Program-made: the position numbers and the translations under genes
Shown: piece by piece, positions 9,021 to 17,466 of the stretch
How the letters are laid out: each line of letters begins with the position of its first letter
How positions within the stretch are numbered: position 1 is the stretch's first letter
Assembly: GCA_030532905.1 (NCBI GenBank)
Contig: JAUNKE010000003.1
Coordinates: 1-64,000, forward strand
Direction of reading: 5' to 3'
Length of the DNA: 64,000 bases
From: Peptostreptococcaceae bacterium
GTDB taxonomy: Bacteria > Bacillota > Clostridia > Peptostreptococcales > Filifactoraceae
The notes under the pieces: generated by a model
Database searches by the model: none
What the model was told of the DNA's origin: nothing
Seen by the model: the letters and a program-made list of their open reading frames with translations, nothing else

Positions 9021-10325
9021 CTATTCTGCAAGCTTTATCTTCTCCCCGCTCAAAATTCGATTCGTCGTACGCATCGCACACATCTTTCCGCACATCGTAC
9101 AAGTATCACGCTCACTTGGCGGCTTGGACTCAAAATATTCCCGCGCCTTCTTGCTGTCGAGCGCATAAGAGAACATTTCTTCCCAATCGATTCGTCGTCG
9201 CGCATCACTCATCTTATTGTCAATATCGCGCGCACCTTCAATGCCTTTAGCGATATCTCCCGCATGCGCCGCAATCTTGGACGCGATAATTCCGTCACGA
9301 ACATCCTGAAGGTCAGGCAAACGCAAATGCTCCGCCGGTGTTACATAGCAAAGGAAATCCGCGCCCGCACTCGCTGCCACCGCACCGCCGATTGCCGAAG
9401 TGATATGATCATAGCCTGGCGCAATATCCGTTACAAGAGGTCCGAGAACATAGAACGGCGCTTCATGACAAAGTCTTTTCTCCAAAATCATATTTGCCGC
9501 AATTTCGTTGATCGCCATGTGACCCGGTCCTTCAATCATAACCTGCACATTCTTTTCCCATGCTCTTTTGGTCAAAATTCCAAGTTCAATCAACTCCGAA
9601 ACCTGAGCCGCGTCCGTACTGTCATGAATACTTCCCGGTCGAAGCGCATCGCCCAACGAAATCGTCACATCATATCGATATAAAATATCCAGCAATTTAT
9701 CATAATGCTCAAAGAAAGGATTCTCATTGCCCGTCATTTCCATCCATGCAAAAAGCAACGAACCGCCGCGCGACACGATATTCGTCACCCGCTTGCTCGC
9801 CTTAAATCCTTCAATCGCTTTACGATTGATGCCCGCATGAATCGTCATAAAATCCACACCTTGTTTCGCATGATATTCCACAACTTCCAAAAAATCATCC
9901 GCTGTAATGTCTTCCAATTCTTTTTCCAAATAGCCCACCGCATCATACATCGGAACCGTACCAATCATCGCCGGCGAAAAATCAATCAGCTCCTGTCGAA
10001 ATTGATTCGTCTTTCCATAGTTTGACAAGTCCATAATCGATTCCGCACCAAGCTCAATCGCCAATTTCACCTTTTCAAACTCTTCCTTGTAATCCGGACA
10101 ATCACCCGAAACGCCTAGATTCACATTGATTTTGGTACGAAGCCCCTTACCAATCCCCTCCGGACTGAGCGATTTGTGATTGATATTTGCCGGAATCGCG
10201 ATTTTCCCTTCCGCAACATAACGCATCAATAAATTGATGTCCATATTTTCTTTTTGCGCCACGGTTTTCATCTGCTCCGTCACAATGCCTTTTTTGGCAG
10301 CTTCCATTTGTGTTTTATAATTCAT
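9021..10325 (-). CDS. thiC: Phosphomethylpyrimidine synthase ThiC
   Basis: ThiC is a radical-SAM enzyme that rearranges 5-aminoimidazole ribotide to HMP-P in thiamine synthesis. The 434 residues correspond to the shorter ThiC form. Seen: [61 protein letters not shown], the [17 protein letters not shown] region, and the C-terminal cluster motif CTMCGKMC. Here three residues separate the second and third Cys, against four in the E. coli enzyme. AGGAGGGAAT precedes the ATG. The gene is controlled by a TPP riboswitch and terminator directly upstream, so it should be shut off when thiamine is plentiful. The downstream end abuts a repeat copy, with no terminator of its own seen. Confidence 0.96.
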   Translation of the reverse strand: MNYKTQMEAAKKGIVTEQMKTVAQKENMDINLLMRYVAEGKIAIPANINHKSLSPEGIGKGLRTKINVNLGVSGDCPDYKEEFEKVKLAIELGAESIMDLSNYGKTNQFRQELIDFSPAMIGTVPMYDAVGYLEKELEDITADDFLEVVEYHAKQGVDFMTIHAGINRKAIEGFKASKRVTNIVSRGGSLLFAWMEMTGNENPFFEHYDKLLDILYRYDVTISLGDALRPGSIHDSTDAAQVSELIELGILTKRAWEKNVQVMIEGPGHMAINEIAANMILEKRLCHEAPFYVLGPLVTDIAPGYDHITSAIGGAVAASAGADFLCYVTPAEHLRLPDLQDVRDGIIASKIAAHAGDIAKGIEGARDIDNKMSDARRRIDWEEMFSYALDSKKAREYFESKPPSERDTCTMCGKMCAMRTTNRILSGEKIKLAE

Positions 10326-10362
10326 ATTCCCTCCTAAATTTTAGGGAGAGCGGCAAGAGAAT

Positions 10363-10388
10363 AAAAAAGCGCCCGAAAATCGGACGCT
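10363..10388 (-). terminator. Riboswitch expression-platform terminator
   Basis: On the minus strand, AGCGTCCGA-ttt-TCGGGCGCT (9-bp stem, one G-U) runs into TTTTTT. It sits between the TPP aptamer and the thiC ribosome site, the arrangement expected for transcription attenuation. Confidence 0.9.
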
Positions 10389-10400
10389 AATCAACGGATT

Positions 10401-10477
10401 GTTCCCTTCGTTGGCATTACCCACATCAGGTACGGTCGAAACTTTTGTTTCCTCTCAGCCTGCATACAAGCTCCCGA
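10401..10477 (-). ncRNA. TPP riboswitch (THI element) aptamer
   Basis: Read on the minus strand, the segment carries the conserved THI-box pieces in order: GGGAGC, GCAGGCTGAGAGGA, GACCGTACCTGAT, and GGGTAATGCCAACGAAGGGAA. These form the pyrimidine- and pyrophosphate-sensing helices of the family. It lies in the thiC leader, downstream of a consensus promoter and upstream of an intrinsic terminator. Confidence 0.96.
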
Positions 10478-10487
10478 ATATGATTTG

Positions 10488-10516
10488 ATTATATATTAGC
10501 GCTTAGTATTTGTCAA
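10488..10516 (-). promoter_or_regulatory. Consensus promoter of thiC
   Basis: Minus strand: perfect TTGACA and TATAAT separated by 17 bases, ending just before the TPP aptamer. The match to the sigma-A consensus is full, as expected for a gene controlled by attenuation rather than by an activator. Confidence 0.9.
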
Positions 10517-10558
10517 TTATTATCCCGCCGCGCGTCAAACCGCAAACGAATAAAATTT

Positions 10559-10975
10559 TTGGAATGCGTCAGCATTCCTACCTTTTTCCCTTCTCCCGCA
10601 AGAGAGAGTGTTCGCCGGAATAAACATACTCATAAAGCTTTTAGAAAAGACATTATCTGAAAGCTTTATTTTGCTTTATCTTAAAAATCTTAACGAGCGA
10701 ATCCGACAGTTTATTTCTCGCAAGCTAAAGCAAAAAGAATGCAAGCTATGATATGAGCATCGGCAATGAAAGTTAATCGGCTTTATCACAAAAATCCCAA
10801 TGCGTAAGTTCGTAAAAATTCAGACCCGGACGCACGATGCGGACGGGAGCTTCGTGAAACACGATGTTTCTTACGAAGCGCTCGAATTTTTTGAACGCAC
10901 AAATTTGATTTTTCATAAAGACGATTCTTTGAAAGGCGATGCTCATAACTGCAGCCAAATAAAAACCAACACCCA
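10559..10975 (+). repeat. Dispersed non-coding repeat, copy 3 of 4
   Basis: This copy has the 5' hairpin GGAATGC-gtca-GCATTCC, the CCCGCAAGAGAGAGTG stretch, the paired AAAGCTTT boxes, the core hairpin at 10849-10879 and the inner segment seen otherwise only in copy 1. After the inner segment it diverges (10955-10988, AACACCCAACAAATAC) and lacks the usual tail. Confidence 0.85.
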
Positions 10976-10988
10976 ACAAATACAATTT

Positions 10989-11312
10989 AGGAATGCGTCA
11001 GCATTCCTACCTTTTTCCCTTCTCCCGCAAGAGAGAGTGTTCGCCGGAATAAACATACTTCATAAAGCTTTTAGAAAAGACATTATCTGAAAGCTTTATT
11101 TCGCTTTATATTAAAAATCTTAACGAGCAAATCCATAAAGTTTCAGACCCGGACGCACGATGCAGACGGGAGCTTCGTGAAACACGATGTTTCTTACGAA
11201 GCGTTCAAAACTTTACGATGCGCGAGTTTGATTTTTCTTAAAGCATAATCCGAGCGTCAGTAATGTCTTTTACAAAAAAGCACCCCAGTCATTCCGCGAA
11301 CACACGAACGAA
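10989..11312 (+). repeat. Dispersed non-coding repeat, copy 4 of 4
   Basis: It opens with the perfect 8-bp hairpin AGGAATGC-gtca-GCATTCCT. The core hairpin lies at 11172-11202. A middle block present in copies 1-3 (from GACAGTTT to the AAAATTC before CAGACCC) is deleted, as is the inner segment. It ends in the CCGCGAACACACGAACGAATA tail, 11 bases before the SDR gene's -35 box. Confidence 0.85.
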
Positions 11313-11323
11313 TAATTTTTAGA

Positions 11324-11352
11324 TTGGTCATTCCCGCTTTTTGTGCTACAAT
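11324..11352 (+). promoter_or_regulatory. Promoter of the SDR-aminopeptidase operon
   Basis: TTGGTC and TACAAT are 17 bases apart, and TGC before the -10 makes it an extended -10. A small TTGCTT-gaaa-AAGCAA hairpin follows in the leader at 11363-11378. Confidence 0.7.
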
Positions 11353-11401
11353 ATAAAAAGATGTTGCTTGAAAAAGCAATCCAATCACGAAGGGAGATGA
11401 A

Positions 11402-12139
11402 ATGAGCAAAACCGTCCTGATTACCGGCGCAAGTCGCGGCATCGGCAGAGGAATCGCGGAGCATTTTGCAAGACATCAATACAATGTCGTTATCAACTAT
11501 TGCCACAGCGAAAAACTTGCCGAAGAGTTGCGGGACAAAATTATTGCGAGCGGTACCAACGCTATCGCCGTTCGAGCCGATGTTTCCAAGCGAAACGAAG
11601 TCGATGCGATGATAAGTCAAACGATGGAGCGTTTTGGCAAAATTGATATTCTAGTGAACAATGCAGGGATTGCAGAAATGAAATTATTTACCGATATTCA
11701 GCCTGATTATTGGGAACGCATCTTTGAAGTCAATGTCAAAGGCATTTTCAACTGCTGCCACCAAGTCATACCCCACATGCTTTCGAGAAAAAGCGGAAAA
11801 ATCATCAACATTTCTTCCGTCTGGGGCATCGTCGGTGCCGCAATGGAAACCCATTACTCCGCAACCAAAGGTGCCGTCAATTCTTTTACAAAAGCTCTCG
11901 CAAAAGAATTGGGACCATCCGGAATTACCGTCAACGCAGTCGCCCCCGGCGCTGTCTATACCGATATGATTTCCGGACTCGGCGATGACATTCTGAATTA
12001 TGTCAAAAACGACACACCGCTTGGAGAACTCGGAACCGTTGAGCAGGTTGCTCAAATGGTGTATTTCTTAGCGGACACCACAGGCGATTTTATCACCGGA
12101 CAAATCATCAGCCCCAACGGCGGCTATGTGATATACTAA
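11402..12139 (+). CDS. SDR family NAD(P)-dependent oxidoreductase, FabG-like
   Basis: The 245-residue product is a classical short-chain dehydrogenase/reductase. It has the Rossmann motif TGASRGIG near residue 8, NNAG near 87, the catalytic Ser in ISSVWG, the YSATK active site (Tyr-x3-Lys) near 152, and VAPGAVYTDM after it. It resembles 3-oxoacyl-ACP reductase, but with no fatty-acid genes nearby the true substrate is open. GGGAGATGAA provides the ribosome site. It is first in a compact three-gene operon (gaps of 17 and 10 bases) with a YwaF-like membrane protein and an M29 aminopeptidase. Confidence 0.92.
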   Translation: MSKTVLITGASRGIGRGIAEHFARHQYNVVINYCHSEKLAEELRDKIIASGTNAIAVRADVSKRNEVDAMISQTMERFGKIDILVNNAGIAEMKLFTDIQPDYWERIFEVNVKGIFNCCHQVIPHMLSRKSGKIINISSVWGIVGAAMETHYSATKGAVNSFTKALAKELGPSGITVNAVAPGAVYTDMISGLGDDILNYVKNDTPLGELGTVEQVAQMVYFLADTTGDFITGQIISPNGGYVIY

Positions 12140-12156
12140 TCGGCAAAGGAGATTTT

Positions 12157-12930
12157 ATGAACCATCTGTATTATTTCTTCCGCGGCGTTTCGGATAATGC
12201 GGTGTATGATTCCTATTCACCCACGCACATTATCTTGCTGATTCTGACTGCAGTCATCAGTTTATATATTTATTTCAATCGGGAGACTCTGCGAAAGCCT
12301 TCCGCGGACAAAAAACTGAAAATATTTTTTATCGTTTCGCTGCTTACTCAGCAGGTGATGCTTTATTCATGGTATGTTTTTTCGGGCTATTTCAAAATCA
12401 CCGAAAGCCTGCCGCTGTATCATTGTCGAGTCGCAATCATCTGCACGATTATCGGATTGATTACCAATCGCTCGATATTCCGAAGCATCGGTTGCATGTG
12501 GGGAAGTGTCGGAGCCGTCATCGCTTTGATTATTCCGAATCCGGATCCTTTCCTCTTCCCGCATTTCACATTGCTTTCGTATTTTGCGGGTCACATGATA
12601 TTGCTTTGGGCAAATATGTATGTTCTCTTCGTTCAGGAATTTACATTGCAAAAGAAAGAATTGCTCAAGACATTGGTGATTACGAATGTATTTCACCTTT
12701 TCGTACTCGGATTCGATATGCTGACCGATGCAAATTATTGCTACTTGATCAGCGCCCCTTTCAATTGGGCAATCTTCAACGATCCGATTGTCAAAATGAT
12801 TTACACGCCTGCGATTTTCGTGCTGTTCAGCTTGGCAATCATCATATTTTACGCACTCACAAACATTCGTCAGGCAACTCACCAAAGAGTAAGCTTGCAT
12901 CAGATAAAATCATACAACAAATACAAATAA
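12157..12930 (+). CDS. YwaF/TIGR02206 family membrane protein
   Basis: The 257-residue product has about six to seven transmembrane segments. The motifs LPLYHCRVA in the third segment region and a GFDMLTDANYCYL-type stretch late in the protein recall the YwaF family, whose function is unknown. The start follows AAAGGAGATTTT. It lies between an SDR reductase and an aminopeptidase, which does not define its role. Confidence 0.75.
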   Translation: MNHLYYFFRGVSDNAVYDSYSPTHIILLILTAVISLYIYFNRETLRKPSADKKLKIFFIVSLLTQQVMLYSWYVFSGYFKITESLPLYHCRVAIICTIIGLITNRSIFRSIGCMWGSVGAVIALIIPNPDPFLFPHFTLLSYFAGHMILLWANMYVLFVQEFTLQKKELLKTLVITNVFHLFVLGFDMLTDANYCYLISAPFNWAIFNDPIVKMIYTPAIFVLFSLAIIIFYALTNIRQATHQRVSLHQIKSYNKYK

Positions 12931-12940
12931 GGAGAATTTC

Positions 12941-14164
12941 ATGGAAAAAAAATTGGAAAAATATGCACGATTGTTGGTGCAAAAAGGAATCAATGTCCAA
13001 AAAGATCAATTGCTCGTAGTCAATGCGCCGATTGAAATGAGCGATTTTGTTCATTACATCGCTAAAGAAGCGTATGCCGTCGGTGCAAAAAATGTTCATG
13101 TCGAATATCGCGACGACTCACTGAACCTTATCCGATATCAAATGGCGCCTTTGGAGAGCTTCGGCGAGGCTTTGCAATGGAAGGCGGACGGATTTGCGCA
13201 GATGGCGGAATCCGGCGGTGCTTTTTTGAGCTTGACGGGAACCGACCCGGATTTGCTCAAGGGCGTCGATTCCGATAAAATCGCTTTGAACCAAAAAACA
13301 CATGGTAAAGCGATGGAGCCGTTCAGAAAATTGATGATGGCGGGTACGGTTTCGTGGTGTGTGGCGGCCGTTCCGAATCCGGCATGGGCGAAAAAAGTAT
13401 ATCCGAATCTGTCCGAGCAGGATGCCGTTGCCAAACTTTGGGACAGCATCTTCAAAATGACGCGAGTCGATGCGGACGATCCGGTTGCCGCATGGAACGA
13501 GCATGTTGCGAATCTGAATGCAAGAGTGGAGAAATTGCAGAACTACAATTTCAAATCCCTTCATTATAAATCACCGATTACCGACCTTGTCATCGACTTG
13601 GTACCGAATCATGTTTGGGTATCCGCGGAAGAAAAAAACGGCAAGGGCGTTCCGTTCATCGCCAATATGCCGACGGAAGAAATTTTCACCGCGGCAAGAA
13701 GAGACGGCGTAAACGGCTATGTCGGCAACACGATGCCGTTTAACTATTCCGGTACGCTGATTGACGGTTTCAAGCTGACTTTCAAAGACGGAAAAATCGT
13801 AGAGATGACCGCAAAGGTCGGCGAAGAAGTGTTCGAGAAATTGCTTGATACGGATGAAGGCGCTCGCTATCTCGGCGAAGTGGCACTCGTTCCATACGAT
13901 TCTCCGATTTCCAACACCAAGACGATTTACTACAACACTTTGTTTGACGAAAATGCGTCCTGCCATCTCGCATTCGGCGCGGCATATCCGACCAATGTCA
14001 AAGGCGGCGACAAGATGAGTCAGGAGGATTTGAAAAATGCGCAAATGAATGTTTCGATGGTGCATGAAGACTTTATGATCGGCTCCGCGGATATGAATAT
14101 CGACGGAATCACTCATGACGGACAGGTCATTCCGGTATTTAGAAACGGAAACTGGGCATTATAA
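12941..14164 (+). CDS. M29 family aminopeptidase (AmpS/PepS-like)
   Basis: This cytoplasmic metallopeptidase is expected to remove N-terminal residues from peptides. At 407 residues it matches the M29 family in length and end-to-end pattern: N-terminal KYARLLVQKGINVQKDQLLVV, then ANMPTEEIFTAA, VALVPYDSPIS, NTLFDENASCHLAFG and VHEDFMIGS near the end. These carry the Glu, His, Tyr and Asp residues that bind the two metal ions. AAGGAGAATTTC precedes the ATG. It is the last gene of the operon and is followed by a clear terminator. Confidence 0.93.
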   Translation: MEKKLEKYARLLVQKGINVQKDQLLVVNAPIEMSDFVHYIAKEAYAVGAKNVHVEYRDDSLNLIRYQMAPLESFGEALQWKADGFAQMAESGGAFLSLTGTDPDLLKGVDSDKIALNQKTHGKAMEPFRKLMMAGTVSWCVAAVPNPAWAKKVYPNLSEQDAVAKLWDSIFKMTRVDADDPVAAWNEHVANLNARVEKLQNYNFKSLHYKSPITDLVIDLVPNHVWVSAEEKNGKGVPFIANMPTEEIFTAARRDGVNGYVGNTMPFNYSGTLIDGFKLTFKDGKIVEMTAKVGEEVFEKLLDTDEGARYLGEVALVPYDSPISNTKTIYYNTLFDENASCHLAFGAAYPTNVKGGDKMSQEDLKNAQMNVSMVHEDFMIGSADMNIDGITHDGQVIPVFRNGNWAL

Positions 14165-14172
14165 TAAAAACG

Positions 14173-14205
14173 AAAGCAGAAGTTCCATCGAGCTTCTGCT
14201 TTTTC
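14173..14205. terminator. Bidirectional terminator between aminopeptidase and ABC ATPase genes
   Basis: AAAGCAGAAG (14173-14182) pairs with CTTCTGCTTT (14193-14202) and is followed by T on the plus strand. The minus-strand reading ends CGTTTTTATT, so it can serve both converging operons. Confidence 0.85.
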
Positions 14206-14209
14206 ATTG

Positions 14210-14300
14210 TATCTTTGTTTTTTGGTTTTTGGTTTTCTATTTCTATTTCTATTTCCATTTCGGTTTTGGATTTTCAATTTCCGTATCGGTTTTTGTTTTT
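14210..14300. repeat. Low-complexity T-rich degenerate repeat
   Basis: Short TTTGG/TTTTTGG and CTATTT units (the latter three times in a row) alternate with TTTCCATTTCGG-like variants over about 90 bases. The stretch lies between two converging gene ends. No hairpin or gene is seen in it. Confidence 0.6.
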
Positions 14301-14315
14301 ATGAATGAATCCACA

Positions 14316-15314
14316 CTAATTATCCAGCAAGACGGATTCGCCATAGCGAAGTTTTCGTCGGATTTCCTGAACCTGATTGTCCATTTTTTCCAAGTCTTTG
14401 AGTCTCTCTTTTTCTTCCTGAGAAGTCTCCAGTACCTTGCTGATTCCGCCATTGGAAATTACGATTCTTCTGTCCGCCATCAGCGCAAGCAGAGGGTCAT
14501 GCGTCGCCATCAATACGATTTTGTCCTCCGACACGAGCAAGTCCAACGCTTTTTTTCGGTCGATTCCCGCATTTTCAATTTCGTCAATCAACACGATGGG
14601 AGATGTACTCAAAATCGCGGTATCCGCAATCATCAGCGCGCGCGACTGTCCGCCGGAAAGCGAAGTGATTTGTGTCTCGAGCGCAAATTTTTCGCCCGCC
14701 AAATTGTTCGCCGCTTCATGAATTCTAAGCACCACATCCGAAATATTGTTGACCATTCGGCTCTGCGCATGCAGCTCCAAGAATTCCCGAACGCTCAAAT
14801 CCATGACGAAGTTCATATTTTGCGATAGCTGCGCCACCAATTTGTTGTTGGATGAAAAACGCCATTTTTTGTCCGGCAACTCATTGTTAATCAAAATTTC
14901 ACGATTGGTCGGCGTATCTCGTTGCGCCGTCCATTCGATATCCGCCAGCAATCGCGATTTTCCCGATCCGGTCGGTCCGACGATGGCTACAATTTCGGAT
15001 TTTTTGATTTCCAAACGCTCAAAGCCTTCTTTCTCACCGGACTTGTTTTGTCCCGACAAAATCGTCAGACTGTGGACACCCTTGTCCTCATCAACGCCGA
15101 GAAAAGCCTGCATCTGCGTGATGTAGTCAAAGAAATCCTGCTCCAACTGAGCGATGTCCATCGCATTGTCTTCAATTTCCTCCTCCGAAAAATGAGCCAG
15201 ATATTCGCCATAAGTTTTGTCTTCATAACCCGTGATGTCAAATTGATTATCTTCAAAATAAGTGGTGATATACGGATAGAGATTGAGCAGTTCACTGATT
15301 TTTTTATTTTGCAT
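14316..15314 (-). CDS. Lone ABC-type ATPase with N-terminal helical extension
   Basis: The 332-residue cytoplasmic protein has no membrane segment. Residues ~1-80 form a helical extension (LLNLYPYITTYFEDNQFDI) that echoes the N-terminal domain of the substrate-binding protein two genes upstream. The ATPase core follows: Walker A GPTGSGKS (~107), Q-loop region LVAQLSQN, signature LSGGQSR, Walker B IVLIDEIENAG and switch H in MATHDP. The C-terminus is a charged coiled coil (EEKERLKDLEKMDNQ). GGAGG precedes the ATG, and its start overlaps the upstream GTPase gene by 11 bases, so translation is probably coupled. Lacking a permease, it may be a regulatory or metallocentre-linked ATPase rather than a transporter subunit; that is inference. 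Confidence 0.85.
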   Translation of the reverse strand: MQNKKISELLNLYPYITTYFEDNQFDITGYEDKTYGEYLAHFSEEEIEDNAMDIAQLEQDFFDYITQMQAFLGVDEDKGVHSLTILSGQNKSGEKEGFERLEIKKSEIVAIVGPTGSGKSRLLADIEWTAQRDTPTNREILINNELPDKKWRFSSNNKLVAQLSQNMNFVMDLSVREFLELHAQSRMVNNISDVVLRIHEAANNLAGEKFALETQITSLSGGQSRALMIADTAILSTSPIVLIDEIENAGIDRKKALDLLVSEDKIVLMATHDPLLALMADRRIVISNGGISKVLETSQEEKERLKDLEKMDNQVQEIRRKLRYGESVLLDN

Positions 15315-16020
15315 TTTCAGCCTCCATCTTTTCCACCATATTCATTTTACGCACATTTCCCATCTGATAGTTGTCTCCGATTCTTCGCTCACCCAAACAG
15401 TAGGAGCAAAGTGCCGACGGCATCGGGAATCGAAGCTCCATGCCCTGAACGGTTTCGACATTTTTTTCTTCATCATAGAGCAGAGTGCTGAGCTCGTAGG
15501 CTCCCTGTCCTGTCAGTCCGTTCACATGCATCGTGATTGCACGCGGATTGACCGAGCTTACCTTCGCCGCAAAAACTTCCCGCTCCGCCTGAGATACGAT
15601 ATCGCCTTTGGTAATCACGACGATGTCCGCCGCGCGAAGCATCGGCCCGATTTTTTTCGGCGTGTTGATGCCGGATAGATTGTCGATAACACAGATTCCT
15701 TTTACTTCCTTGAGATACGGAGAGCAACGGTTACATAGTCCCGCCGATTCCGTAATCAGCAAATCCAATTTGTTTTTTCTTCCCCACTGCACGACTTCTT
15801 CGACATTCGATGCGAAAAAGTGGTCGGGACAAAGCGCTCCGGACAGACCTTTCTGCACGGGAATCCCCGCTTTTTCATATAAAATATCATCATCGGTGTA
15901 AAGGCAGTCGAATTTCACAACGCCCACCGTAATATTTCTTTGCTTCAGAGCCTCCGCCGTTTTGAGTATCAAACCCGTTTTGCCGGATGACGGCGGCCCT
16001 GACACAACAACAAAATTCAT
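15304..16020 (-). CDS. CobW/HypB/UreG-like P-loop GTP-binding protein
   Basis: The 238-residue protein begins with VVSGPPSSGKTGLILKTAE, the Walker A of the SIMIBI metallochaperone class. Later come VGVVKFDCLYTDDD, the Walker-B-like LLITESAGLCNRCSPY, and the base-specificity candidate VITKGD. It ends with a Cys pair in CSYCLGERR. Relatives insert or traffic Ni, Co or Zn using GTP. Cys residues in SGALCPDHFF and NRC could bind metal. It lies 57 bases after the binding-protein gene and overlaps the ABC ATPase gene, forming one operon. The metal or cofactor served is not evident. Confidence 0.82.
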   Translation of the reverse strand: MNFVVVSGPPSSGKTGLILKTAEALKQRNITVGVVKFDCLYTDDDILYEKAGIPVQKGLSGALCPDHFFASNVEEVVQWGRKNKLDLLITESAGLCNRCSPYLKEVKGICVIDNLSGINTPKKIGPMLRAADIVVITKGDIVSQAEREVFAAKVSSVNPRAITMHVNGLTGQGAYELSTLLYDEEKNVETVQGMELRFPMPSALCSYCLGERRIGDNYQMGNVRKMNMVEKMEAENAK

Positions 16021-16077
16021 ATCATTCTCCTTCTATATTAAAAAACTGCCGGCATACTTATACCCATCATCCGAATT

Positions 16078-17307
16078 TTATACGCCTACAATCTCCTTAA
16101 AAATTCCTTCCGCATGCTCCAAGAGTGCACCGATGTCGTTATTGTGGATGAAATCCCATCCAATCCACGCAAATCCCTGGTCTTCGCTCAAGCCGTTTTC
16201 AACATTCGGATTGGTTGACGGGAATTTTCCTCCGCCCGAGAAAATTTCGCCCACTTCTTTGGACATGAAGTAATCCAAGAAAGGCTCCACTTCTTTCGTA
16301 TCTTTTTTCGCAATCAAAAATATCGGACTCACAATCGCGCCCTCTTTCGGCCAAACCGGTTTTACCGGCCCGTTCTCCGGCAACATCTGTGTGAAGAAAT
16401 AAGGTGATATGCTGATTACCGGATCCACCGTTTCTCCCGCAATCCCTTTCGTCTTTACCATCTGCGCAGGGTGAAGGCTCTTTTTGAAAGAGCGTGCCAA
16501 ATTGTAAATGCCTTCTTCGCCGAACATTTTATAAATATGAAGGATGACGGCATTGAACAAGTCCAAGTCATGCATCGGCAATGCCATCGTATTTTCAAAC
16601 TCCGGCTTCAGAATGTCCGCCCAGCTTGTCGGCATCGGTCGGTCGCCGAGCAACTGCTCATTAACCATGATAATCGCCGGCACCACGCCGATGATGGCAT
16701 ATTCTTCTTTCGGGTCGCGCAAATCGATCTTGTCATTGCAGAAATCTTTGTTGAATCCTTTGTTCAAGGTACGGAAAACATCCTTATCCTTAAATTGTCC
16801 CATATATTTTTTGTCAAAGAATAAATCGAATCCCGCAGACAGCATCATATCCGGCAATTGATTCACATCGCCGCTTTTCACCTGCTCTTTTATCCAATCC
16901 AAGCCCATGCTCGCCGCGCGCAAATCGTATCCGATTTTTTTGTCGGTTCCGTTTTTGAGCGTATCGAGCGCATTGGTAAAATTCTCCAAAAGCGGAATTC
17001 GAATCGGACAAGGGAGCACCCCTTCAATTCGAATATCGCCGTCGGCAAAACTTCCTTCTTCACGAAGCGTTTGGTCGATTCCTTCACGGCTTTGGCTGAT
17101 CGCGTCGTTGAGTTTTTCGACAAACAAATCGACATTGACATTTTTCATTTTGAGCGCCATCTCCAGCGTCACCGAATTTGCCATCGTCTTTCGCATAATC
17201 GGATTTTTAAGTTGCTCAAAACCGTTTATTAAAAACACTTCCAATGTTTCAGGATATTTATCAAGAATTGCACCCACTTTATCTTTTGTACTGAAATATT
17301 TTGACAT
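16078..17307 (-). CDS. ABC-type substrate-binding protein with DUF1858-like N-terminus and no signal peptide
   Basis: The 409-residue product starts at 17307 (MSKYFSTKDK), preceded by AAAGGAAATTACT; an in-frame ATG 15 codons upstream has no ribosome site. Residues ~1-70 resemble DUF1858 (ILDKYPETLEVFLINGF...), and the rest is a periplasmic-binding-protein type 2 fold like iron(III) or spermidine binders (TSWADILKPEF, PMHDLDLFNAVILHIYK, SPIFLIAKKDTKEVEPFLDYF). No signal sequence or lipobox is seen, so it should be cytoplasmic, which is odd for such a fold. It heads an operon with a GTPase and an ABC ATPase and lies just downstream of an ECF transporter operon. Confidence 0.82.
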   Translation of the reverse strand: MSKYFSTKDKVGAILDKYPETLEVFLINGFEQLKNPIMRKTMANSVTLEMALKMKNVNVDLFVEKLNDAISQSREGIDQTLREEGSFADGDIRIEGVLPCPIRIPLLENFTNALDTLKNGTDKKIGYDLRAASMGLDWIKEQVKSGDVNQLPDMMLSAGFDLFFDKKYMGQFKDKDVFRTLNKGFNKDFCNDKIDLRDPKEEYAIIGVVPAIIMVNEQLLGDRPMPTSWADILKPEFENTMALPMHDLDLFNAVILHIYKMFGEEGIYNLARSFKKSLHPAQMVKTKGIAGETVDPVISISPYFFTQMLPENGPVKPVWPKEGAIVSPIFLIAKKDTKEVEPFLDYFMSKEVGEIFSGGGKFPSTNPNVENGLSEDQGFAWIGWDFIHNNDIGALLEHAEGIFKEIVGV

Positions 17308-17352
17308 AGTAATTTCCTTTCTCTGCGTCCATAGTTTGTTATAACTAAACAC

Positions 17353-17375
17353 AATATACCATACAAAGCGCTTTG
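17353..17375 (-). promoter_or_regulatory. Extended -10 promoter with overlapping palindrome
   Basis: Minus strand: TGG-TATATT (extended -10 at 17353-17361). The perfect 12-bp palindrome CAAAGCGCTTTG lies just upstream at 17364-17375, in the position between -10 and -35 where a repressor would block polymerase. No good -35 is present. It would drive the binding-protein/GTPase/ATPase operon. Confidence 0.5.
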
Positions 17376-17410
17376 ACTCTGTAACATTTGATACTATCGT
17401 TTCAATCTAT

Positions 17411-17441
17411 AAAAAAATTGTGCACGCGGCACAATTTTTTT
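17411..17441. terminator. Terminator after the ECF transporter operon
   Basis: A 12-bp stem (AAAAAATTGTGC/GCACAATTTTTT, loop ACGCG) with T on both outer sides lies 26 bases past the MptD-type stop codon. It separates the ECF operon from the binding-protein operon. Confidence 0.85.
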
Positions 17442-17466
17442 ATTTTCCATATCAAAGTCGAATTGA

